NCBI RefSeq assembly: GCF_029626155.1
Contig: NZ_JARUBL010000001.1
Location: 1,984,001-2,048,000 of the forward strand
From: Solwaraspora sp. WMMD1047
GTDB lineage: Bacteria; Actinomycetota; Actinomycetes; Mycobacteriales; Micromonosporaceae
Direction: 5' to 3'
DNA: 64,000 nt
The stretch's first letter is position 1. Each line of letters begins with the position of its first letter. The notes under the pieces are model-generated. The model had not been told where the DNA came from. It did not search any database and saw nothing but the letters and a program-made list of their open reading frames with translations. The translations under genes and the position numbers were made by a program. Below, piece after piece: positions 1 to 5,746 of the stretch.

Positions 1-1382
1 TACTCCAGGACCAGCGCCTTGACCTTCGGGTCGGCCATGCCCTCGGATCCGTCCTCGGTGGCCAGCGACGCGTCGGCCGCCTGGACGTCGGTGATCCTCG
101 GAATGAGCCGGTCCTCATAGATCTTGGCACACTCGAAGCAGGTGTCGGCGAGCTCCAGGGCGGTTGGGATGTCGATGTGGATGCCCGTCCGGTCGCCGTT
201 GCCGGTGGCGGTGTTCTCCGTCATGTCGTACAGCTCCAGGTTGAAGCTGTCGATCCCGAAGATGGTGTCGCGCAGGCTGTGGACGCCGTTGTTGTAGTCG
301 TTCTCCCGGGAGAAGAGGTCGCGGGCCTGCTCATCCAGGTGGGCCCAGAGGGCGGTTATCACCGCCTCGACGTCGTGGGAGTATTCGGTGCTCTTGGTCT
401 CCGGCGCGAAGTTCTGCCCGATGATGCCAGTGAGAATGCAACTCGCGCCGACGGCCGCGAGGGCCGGGTTCCAGCCACCGCCGATCGTGAGCGCCGTGCC
501 CATACCTTGGAAGGTTTGCCACACCGGGTTGAGGTCGGTGGTGACCGTATGGGTCTCGTCGAGTGCCTTGCCGGCATCCCGAAGGATTTTCAGTGAGCCG
601 GAGCGGATCTCCTGAATGATCGTGCCCCTGGCGCTGTAGAGGTTGTGGACGCCCGCGGCGATCTGGGCCTGGTTACCGAGGGTCGGTGCGATCGAGGCGA
701 AGAAGCCGTCTTTGAGTCTGTCGGCGGCCAGCCCGGTCCACACGGTATACCAAGCCCCACCCTCACCGTCCGCGCCGATGAGCTTGTCGATCTTATTGAT
801 CAGGTCGGCGTTGCTCGACGGGTTAAAGGTGGCACCAGACCCGCCGGAGGACTCCATGCCCACGGCACTGCCGATCGCGAGGATCGCCTGCTGCGCGCTC
901 TCGATCGCGCGCTGGTCATGCGCGTCGAACGTCGGCAGCTTGGCGAGGATGGCGCTGCCTTCGCCGTAGGCCCAGTCCTCGACCCGCTGCATGATCGAAT
1001 TCATGCCGCAGACGATCTCGTTCGGCACGATCACCTCGTTGCCGTTGCGGTCGAAGGTGGTCGTCGGCGGGTAACCCATCTCCGGGCCGAAAGTGCGCCC
1101 CGGGCAGGAGGGAATCCCGCCCTGCTGGTCGCCCTGCGCCCAGGCGATGACCTCGCACGAGCCGTAGATGATGTGCACCTGGTTGATCGGATCCCAGTAG
1201 TCCCAGAGGTCCTCCCCGACCGGGACCCGGACCCGGTGGAAGGCGGTGCGGAAGGTGCCGAGCCCTCGCACAGCGACCGCGACCTCTTCACGCCAACGCT
1301 TCGTCAGGGCGTCCCGGAACGCGTTCACCTCGTTGACGAGGGTGGAGTAGAAGTTCGTGTCATAGATGATGCCGCCGGACAT
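1..1382 (-). CDS. large WXG-like hypothetical protein (3' end beyond the window)
   Basis: The frame is open from ATG 1382 to the left edge (460 codons seen, no stop). GGGGGGAT lies 4 nt before the ATG and supports this start. I do not recognise a named family. About halfway there is a helical stretch with WTG followed by LAADRL, which resembles the turn of WXG100/ESX-type helical hairpins, and then a long helical segment. No signal peptide or clear membrane segment is seen, so export, if any, would be by a type VII route; an ESX-like locus lies at 25-41 kb. The role is not known. It could be a polymorphic-toxin-type or structural ESX substrate, but the C-terminus that would tell is outside the window. 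Confidence 0.6.
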   Translation of the reverse strand, partial: MSGGIIYDTNFYSTLVNEVNAFRDALTKRWREEVAVAVRGLGTFRTAFHRVRVPVGEDLWDYWDPINQVHIIYGSCEVIAWAQGDQQGGIPSCPGRTFGPEMGYPPTTTFDRNGNEVIVPNEIVCGMNSIMQRVEDWAYGEGSAILAKLPTFDAHDQRAIESAQQAILAIGSAVGMESSGGSGATFNPSSNADLINKIDKLIGADGEGGAWYTVWTGLAADRLKDGFFASIAPTLGNQAQIAAGVHNLYSARGTIIQEIRSGSLKILRDAGKALDETHTVTTDLNPVWQTFQGMGTALTIGGGWNPALAAVGASCILTGIIGQNFAPETKSTEYSHDVEAVITALWAHLDEQARDLFSRENDYNNGVHSLRDTIFGIDSFNLELYDMTENTATGNGDRTGIHIDIPTALELADTCFECAKIYEDRLIPRITDVQAADASLATEDGSEGMADPKVKALVLE

Positions 1383-1749
1383 CAAGATCCCCCCGTGGAT
1401 TCTGAGCCGCTCCGAGTCAGATCGCGCCGCCCGCGGGCTGAGATCATTAAGGAGCATCCGGGAGGCGTACGCGACACTTTCTCACCGCGCAGAGTAGTCC
1501 ACCCCCGCAAGCGTGTCTATGCCGTATCCGCTACCAGGCAGCCCGCGGTGCGCGGCTCCGAGATGGACATACCATCCCGAAGCCAGCGCCTCTTGCCACT
1601 TCAAGGCGGGTTGCCGTTCCAGCCCAGGTCGGGATGCCAGTTCGGGGACGGGATCCCGGCGTGGCTCAGCTTTCTGTGACCATCGTTCGTCCGTCCTGTG
1701 GATGGTCGAGGTCACTAGGTCCGCAATGTGATCGGAGATCGACAGCCGA
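1383..1749. other. intergenic stretch without a supported gene
   Basis: 367 bases between two minus-strand genes. Short open frames exist on both strands, but none has a ribosome binding site or recognisable composition. It must hold the promoter of the 1382 gene; I could not fix a convincing -35/-10 pair. Confidence 0.5.
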
Positions 1750-2388
1750 TCAGCCAGCGGTGAACCGCCAACCCTCGACCAAGGTGGGCGCGGAGGTGGT
1801 GTCGGACTGGGTGCCCCGGTCCCAGCACTTCGAGCGGGCCAGGTTCATCCAGACCCTCTGAGCGGTGTATGCCACGTCGTACACCTCGACCCCGTAGAGC
1901 CCCAGAACCCGGCTGTACGCGGGCACGGTCACCTGGGCGTTGACCCCGATGGCCGTGGTGCGCGAGTACTGGATGTCGACGCTCACGGTGGCCTGGAGCT
2001 TGCTGGTGAGCTCGGCGGAGGTGCCGACCTTGGTAATGACCGTGTAGGTCCGGGACTGCTGCGACGTGAAGGTCGCGGTGATCGGGGAGCTGAGTCCGTT
2101 GTCGACGGTCCGCCCGTCACTGGCGATGAAGGTACGGTTCGCCGATGTCACCGTGAAGAGGTGACCCTGGTACACGACGGTGTTGCGGGCGGCGACGGTT
2201 GTCGTCCACACGATGCTGGGGTCGGTCGGGCAGGCGATGTCCGGCCCGAACACGCCGGCCTGCGCGCTGCCCGGCACGGCCAGCACCGCGGCACCCGACA
2301 TCATCGCGACGGTCATGACCAGGCCGGTCACCCGCGCCCGCCACCCGCGCCGCCGTACCCCTGGTCCGCTGTCCGCTCGATCTGGCAT
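1750..2388 (-). CDS. secreted beta-rich protein of unknown function
   Basis: 212 aa from ATG 2388, chosen because GGGAGG lies 7 nt upstream; the frame is open further upstream but has no such site. The N-terminus is a Sec signal: several Arg, a hydrophobic run with VMTVAMMSGAAVLAV, and cleavage after GSAQA. Two Cys remain in the mature protein (IACPTD near the N-terminus and SKCWD near the C-terminus). The centre alternates Ser/Thr with hydrophobic residues (YTVITKV, ATVSVDIQY, GVNAQVTV), the pattern of long amphipathic strands in aerolysin-type proteins. That resemblance is by eye only. It could equally be one of the small secreted beta-sandwich proteins common in Actinobacteria. Confidence 0.75.
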   Translation of the reverse strand: MPDRADSGPGVRRRGWRARVTGLVMTVAMMSGAAVLAVPGSAQAGVFGPDIACPTDPSIVWTTTVAARNTVVYQGHLFTVTSANRTFIASDGRTVDNGLSSPITATFTSQQSRTYTVITKVGTSAELTSKLQATVSVDIQYSRTTAIGVNAQVTVPAYSRVLGLYGVEVYDVAYTAQRVWMNLARSKCWDRGTQSDTTSAPTLVEGWRFTAG

Positions 2389-2731
2389 GGGATCCTCCCT
2401 CTGTCGGCTGGCTGTCCCAAGAACAGAGCCAATAAGCGGATGCTGACGGTAGCGAGCGGTGGTGGGCGCGGTCATCGGTGCCGGAACGCACTGCGGATTC
2501 GTGCAATGACGGCGTGCCCACCTCTGTAGCTTTCTTGCGAGGTAGGACCCCGTCGGCCGGACGACGCACGGGTCGGTCCAGACTTGCGCACTTCAGCAGC
2601 TACGTGAGGATGAAGAAGTACGCGAGACAGCGGGCAATCACTTCGCCCGCTTGCGTGCGCGTGCCGACCGTCGGCCCGCCGACGCCCGACAGTTGATCTA
2701 GGAACCCCAGGCGAGTACGCCGTACGCTGAG
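2389..2731. other. intergenic stretch left of array 1 leader
   Basis: No gene is supported here. Overlapping short open frames on both strands lack ribosome binding sites. It should contain the promoter of the minus-strand secreted-protein gene and the distal part of the array 1 leader. Confidence 0.45.
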
Positions 2732-2827
2732 GGTACCGAACCACTAAGCCAGAACAAATGCCTGCAGAACAGACGCAAGATCATCGTTTCTGTATTGCTG
2801 TCCATGCATGTCCGCTGCTCAGTAAGC
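2732..2827 (+). promoter_or_regulatory. leader of CRISPR array 1
   Basis: The segment immediately 5' of the first repeat contains GGTACCGAACCA, 96 nt before the array. The same motif (GGTTCCGAACCA) lies 95 nt before array 2, followed in both by an A-rich stretch ending AAATG. Conservation at the same distance marks these as leaders. Degenerate repeats at the far right end of both arrays agree with a leader on the left and transcription to the right. Confidence 0.75.
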
Positions 2828-3751
2828 GCTGCGCCCGGTCTCCGGACCGGGCGAGGATCGCAACGTCTTCACGAACATCAGGCCGCCGCCGGACCGCTTG
2901 CTGCGCCCGGTCTCCGGACCGGGCGAGGATCGCAACTTCGGGACGAAACTCTACGATGACACCTACGATCGGTTGCTGCGCCCGGTCTCCGGACCGGGCG
3001 AGGATCGCAACCAGCCCGGTCGCCGGCTCGAAAATCCTGCGGTTGGGCGGCTGCGCCCGGTCTCCGGACCGGGCGAGGATCGCAACCCGGCGCCGGGCGG
3101 CATCACGCGGCCCATTTCCGGCTGCGCCCGGTCTCCGGACCGGGCGAGGATCGCAACGGGTGACGGCACATGGCACCTGGGCGCCGACGCGGCTGCGCCC
3201 GGTCTCCGGACCGGGCGAGGATCGCAACGTGTTGCGATTGGTGGCAGTCGCGTTTCCGCCAGACTGCTGCGCCCGGTCTCCGGACCGGGCGAGGATCGCA
3301 ACTCCAGCTTTACGGTTTTGTCGCCGGGGGTGAGGTTGAGCTGCGCCCGGTCTCCGGACCGGGCGAGGATCGCAACGCCGGGCGTACGCGCTCGTGCTCG
3401 CCGATGACGCTCTGGCTGCGCCCGGTCTCCGGACCGGGCGAGGATCGCAACCGGTGCGCGGGCCGGAGCCGCGCCGCCGCAAGCGCACCGCTGCGCCCGG
3501 TCTCCGGACCGGGCGAGGATCGCAACGCCTGGCTGGCCCGGATGAGCCGCGTCACCGTCGAGGCGCTGCGCCCGGTCTCCGGATCGGGCGAGGTTCGCAA
3601 CATCGACGCGGCCACGGTGACGGCGATCGTCGCGGCTCGCTGCGTCCAGCTTCCGGGCCGGCCGAGGATCGCAACGCACCGGCTGAGCTGGTGCAGCAGC
3701 ACGCGAGAGAGGTGCTACGCCCCGGTCTCCCGACCGGGCGAGGACCACAAC
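2828..3751 (+). CRISPR. CRISPR array 1, type I-C, 13 repeats and 12 spacers
   Basis: Repeats of 37 nt start at 2828, 2900, 2975, 3050, 3121, 3192, 3266, 3340, 3415, 3490, 3565, 3639 and 3714; spacers are 34-38 nt. Each repeat has a GCTG lead, a 9-bp stem CGCCCGGTC/GACCGGGCG around TCCG, and the tail AGGATCGCAAC. The first ten repeats are identical. The last three decay: 3565 has two substitutions, 3639 has a ruined stem, and 3714 has an extra base and an altered tail. This is the usual sign of the old, leader-distal end. The hairpin plus 11-nt tail fits Cas5-type processing in subtype I-C, which would leave the tail as the crRNA 5' handle. Spacer origins cannot be determined from the window. 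Confidence 0.97.
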
Positions 3752-3845
3752 TCGTGCGAGGTTACGGAGATGCTTGGCCAATCTGTCATCCAGTCGTCGA
3801 AGGCATCCTCGATCGGTACGCGGCCTCAAAGTAGCTCGGGCGCGC

Positions 3846-4286
3846 TCACGCGACATTCAGCTCCTGGACGGCGACGAACACGCCGCGACGTCGAAACGCC
3901 GCTGGAGCGTGCACTATAGCGTCGACGCGAGCGGCCCGGCTGTTGAAGGGGAACCAGAATCGTCGCAGCGATCTCGTCTCGACCCAGGCCGGTGCGCCAC
4001 GTCCGTCCCTGGCCGAGACGTGTTCCGCCAAGGCAGCGAGGAAGACGTCCCAGCGCACGTCGCCGACGGGCTGAGGCTCGATGGCCAGAAGGCTACCGCG
4101 TGTGGCGGCCTGCTCCCACCGGTACTCCTCAAGGAATTCCGCGACGAGACGCCATCTGCGCGCTTCGTCGGCTCCCGCGAGCAACGTACCCAGGCGTTCG
4201 ACAGTCAAGGGCTCGTACGCCCTAGCATGGTCCGTCACGCTTGTACGGTAATGCATGAGGGCTGGGTGGGGGCGCGGCTCGTCCAT
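3846..4286 (-). CDS. hypothetical protein of the type found beside toxin-antitoxin/nucleotidyltransferase genes
   Basis: About 146 aa if ATG 4286 is used; ATG 4256 or a GTG slightly further in are possible, and none has a clear ribosome binding site. The N-terminus (YEPLTVERLGTLLAG) looks like a small helical DNA-binding or adaptor domain. The C-terminus, with WFPF, RVDAIVHAPAAF and RRGVFV, matches from memory a common actinobacterial protein that pairs with AbiEii-like nucleotidyltransferases, here without that partner. It diverges from the toxin-antitoxin operon at 4320 across a 27-nt palindrome, so it may be a regulator or antitoxin-like protein of the island. Its function is not established. 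Confidence 0.6.
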   Translation of the reverse strand: MDEPRPHPALMHYRTSVTDHARAYEPLTVERLGTLLAGADEARRWRLVAEFLEEYRWEQAATRGSLLAIEPQPVGDVRWDVFLAALAEHVSARDGRGAPAWVETRSLRRFWFPFNSRAARVDAIVHAPAAFRRRGVFVAVQELNVA

Positions 4287-4313
4287 GGAGCGTAACACGC
4301 CGTGTTACGCTCC
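4287..4313. promoter_or_regulatory. 27-nt perfect palindrome between divergent genes (operator)
   Basis: Arms of 13 nt (GGAGCGTAACACG and its exact complement) flank one central base. TACGCT, a plausible TAnnnT -10, occurs in each arm, so both divergent promoters would lie under the site. Autoregulation by the ribbon-helix-helix antitoxin encoded at 4580 is the natural reading, but this is inference. Confidence 0.7.
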
Positions 4314-4319
4314 TGGACT

Positions 4320-4592
4320 GTGGAGCAGTTCAACTGGACCGATGCTGCGCGCAGGAACCTTGACGGCGTCACGCTGGTTGATGTCGCCGATGTGCTGTAT
4401 GCGCCGCCCGACGAGACATCGACGCGTCAGCTTCCGGGTGGGGGGCGCATCGTCATGGGCAGGGCGGGCTCGGGTCTGCATGTTGCGGTGCTGCTGGTTC
4501 GCAACCGAGAGATCAGCGGACTCTGGAACATCTCGTTCGCGAGGCCAATGACGCCGTCCGAGGTCGAGGAGTGGAATCGATGGATGAAGTAA
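4320..4592 (+). CDS. BrnT-like RelE-fold toxin
   Basis: 90 aa from GTG 4320, which follows the -10-like TACGCT in the palindrome by 8 nt, so the message is probably near-leaderless. The protein starts VEQFNWTDAARRNL and ends with ISFARPMTPSEVEEW. This resembles the BrnT layout: N-terminal F-W-x-x-x-A-x-x-N-L and a C-terminal strand with R-P-x-T-x-x-E. BrnT toxins are ribonucleases that slow translation. The next gene overlaps it and encodes a ribbon-helix-helix protein, the expected antitoxin. Identity with BrnT is by pattern only; it could be another small RelE-superfamily protein. Confidence 0.6.
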   Translation: MEQFNWTDAARRNLDGVTLVDVADVLYAPPDETSTRQLPGGGRIVMGRAGSGLHVAVLLVRNREISGLWNISFARPMTPSEVEEWNRWMK

Positions 4593-4906
4593 TGAGTGAG
4601 CAAGAAATGATCAACTGGGTGAAGGAGAATGATCTTTCTGCTCTCATTCGTGAGGGGGAGCCTGTCGAGGCGCCTCGCGCTACCGAGCGCGAGATCATGG
4701 CGGTTCGGACCGTGCGGCTGCCAGCGGCGGTGTATGAAGACCTGCAGGATCTCGCAGAGTCCCGAGGCATGGGGACCAGCGTTCTCATGCGCAAGGTCAT
4801 TGAGGAATGGGTGGCGTCGCAGCTCGCTCCTACTGGCCCTCGTGACGTTGTGCCTGTCACGGAGTTGCTCGATTTTGTCCAGCGAGCTGCCCGGCCGGCT
4901 GCTTGA
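4580..4906 (+). CDS. ribbon-helix-helix antitoxin (CopG/BrnA-like)
   Basis: 108 aa from ATG 4580, preceded by GAGGAG at 4566-4571, 8 nt away; it overlaps the toxin gene by 13 nt, so the two are translationally coupled. An acidic N-terminal arm (NWVKENDLSALI) is followed at about residues 40-80 by a ribbon-helix-helix: strand VRTVRLP, then helices around VYEDLQDLAES and SVLMRKVIEEW. In such pairs the ribbon-helix-helix part binds the operator and the arm covers the toxin. Unusually the arm is N-terminal to the DNA-binding part, as seen in some CopG-type antitoxins. Confidence 0.65.
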   Translation: MDEVMSEQEMINWVKENDLSALIREGEPVEAPRATEREIMAVRTVRLPAAVYEDLQDLAESRGMGTSVLMRKVIEEWVASQLAPTGPRDVVPVTELLDFVQRAARPAA

Positions 4907-4969
4907 TCTGGTGCCTGGACGGCTTGCGCCAAGCTGGCCGGCTGGGAGGCCGTTTCCGGAGGACTGGCG

Positions 4970-5179
4970 TTACCTTCTCAAGATGCTGTGAAGAATTCCG
5001 ACGGTCCCGAGACAGGACAGGATTCCTGCGGGCCAGCCCTCCCTGGCGCCGACGGCTGTCCCTACGGCTCCGCCGATGCAGATGATGACTGCCCATCGAA
5101 TTGGCAGCTGGGGGTCTGGAGGTTCCCTGTCGAGCTTCGGTGCATCTGTCGGCTCTGGTTTTGAAGCCTGTAGGCTCAT
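4970..5179 (-). CDS. small two-helix membrane protein
   Basis: 69 aa from ATG 5179, with GAGGATG just upstream. A Pro/Asp-rich N-terminal 27 residues is followed by two hydrophobic segments (RWAVIICIGGAVGTAVGA and GILSCLGTVGILHSI) with a short loop. Small proteins of this shape are frequent next to accessory genes in Actinobacteria. No family is recognised and its role is unknown. Confidence 0.45.
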   Translation of the reverse strand: MSLQASKPEPTDAPKLDREPPDPQLPIRWAVIICIGGAVGTAVGAREGWPAGILSCLGTVGILHSILRR

Positions 5180-5213
5180 CAAGCATCCTCATTTTCCGTC
5201 GTGGGGGGCTACC

Positions 5214-5243
5214 GGCGGTCCGCTGTGACAGCAGCGGACCGCC
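5214..5243. terminator. perfect 12-bp hairpin, probable terminator
   Basis: GGCGGTCCGCTG and its exact complement are separated by 6 nt and followed on the plus strand by TTCCTT. It isolates the transcription unit to its right (5268-5642) from the toxin-antitoxin operon. Confidence 0.6.
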
Positions 5244-5267
5244 TTCCTTGAGGTGAAGTTCTGGTCC

Positions 5268-5295
5268 TTGATATGAATTAAATTCGAGTGATAGT
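5268..5295 (+). promoter_or_regulatory. candidate sigma-70-type promoter in an AT-rich island
   Basis: TTGATA (5268-5273) and GATAGT (5290-5295) with 16 nt between them, in one of the few AT-rich spots of the region. Transcription would start near 5302 and run toward the crRNA-like element and its terminator hairpin. Confidence 0.4.
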
Positions 5296-5543
5296 CCGAT
5301 CTGATTTGCGTGCCGCGGCGAATCGCAATGCTGGCATACGGCCGATGATCACGCAAGTGTCTGCTTTGATGGATCATCGGACGCTGCGACGAACGACATG
5401 TCATGGCTCAGTCGAGGCGCGGCGACGAAACTACAAACCCTCCGATAGCCTCTTCTCGCTTGAGTGAAGTCCCGTTGAGGGAAATTCATATTCTCGTTCG
5501 GCACCCGACCTCGGTCGGCCTTGCACCTGACGGTTCAGGTGTC

Positions 5544-5642
5544 TGCGGCGTGTTCTGCGCCGAGGATCGCAAAGTCGCGGCGTCGCGATGGGCCATAACG
5601 GCGAGCAATGACCGGAGCTGAGGCCATGACCTCAGCTCCGGT
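5544..5642 (+). ncRNA. candidate crRNA-like regulatory RNA (CreR/CreA-type) upstream of cas3
   Basis: Seen: a 5-bp stem (CGGCG 5546-5550 with CGCCG 5558-5562) is followed without a gap by AGGATCGCAAA (5563-5573), identical to the CRISPR repeat tail in 10 of 11 positions. Next come exactly 37 nt (5574-5610), the usual spacer length of the two arrays, then a perfect 13-bp hairpin (5611-5642). The layout repeats the order of stem, 11-nt handle, spacer and hairpin found in a repeat-spacer-repeat unit, alone, about 100 nt before the cas operon. Known: single crRNA-like RNAs can guide Cascade to repress cas genes (CreR) or a toxin gene (CreA). Inferred: this is such an RNA. Against it, no good match to the cas3 promoter was found by eye, the spacer-like part contains a small self-hairpin (5575-5588), and a weak 72-codon frame (5403-5621) without a ribosome binding site overlaps it. 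Confidence 0.45.
5611..5642 (+). terminator. perfect 13-bp hairpin ending the crRNA-like unit
   Basis: ACCGGAGCTGAGG pairs perfectly with its complement across a 6-nt loop. It ends the unit starting near 5302 and separates it from the cas promoter at 5677. It may also act as the 3' stabilising structure of the crRNA-like RNA. Confidence 0.65.
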
Positions 5643-5676
5643 TCTGGCGGGTTTCTGACAGTTGCCTGTTGCGGGG

Positions 5677-5707
5677 TTGACTGGATTAAGTTCGCGTCCT
5701 CTATGGT
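5677..5707 (+). promoter_or_regulatory. candidate promoter of the cas3-cas5-cas8c-cas7 operon
   Basis: TTGACT (5677-5682) and TATGGT (5702-5707, matching TAnnnT) with 19 nt between. A start near 5714 would leave a leader of about 33 nt, with GAGGG 7 nt before the GTG of cas3. The spacing is long, so the exact -10 is uncertain. Confidence 0.4.
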
Positions 5708-5746
5708 CGGACGCCTCCCCGGCAAGTGATCATGTGAGGGCCATTC

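Noticed and set aside
645-1679. 344-codon plus-strand frame
   Set aside because: Antisense shadow of the minus-strand gene 1-1382, with Arg/Asp/Val-rich composition typical of shadows.
2758-3919. Long open frames through array 1 on both strands (Arg/Pro/Ser repeats)
   Set aside because: They are translations of the CRISPR repeat units and have no independent support.
5311-5330. Second degenerate repeat-like element (GGCGAATCGCAA)
   Set aside because: It needs a 2-nt gap to align with the repeat tail and has no convincing stem; too weak to call.
5403-5621. 72-codon frame overlapping the crRNA-like element
   Set aside because: No ribosome binding site, no recognisable protein pattern, and its stop lies inside the terminator stem; the RNA reading explains more. 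Not excluded, and used as a refutation test.
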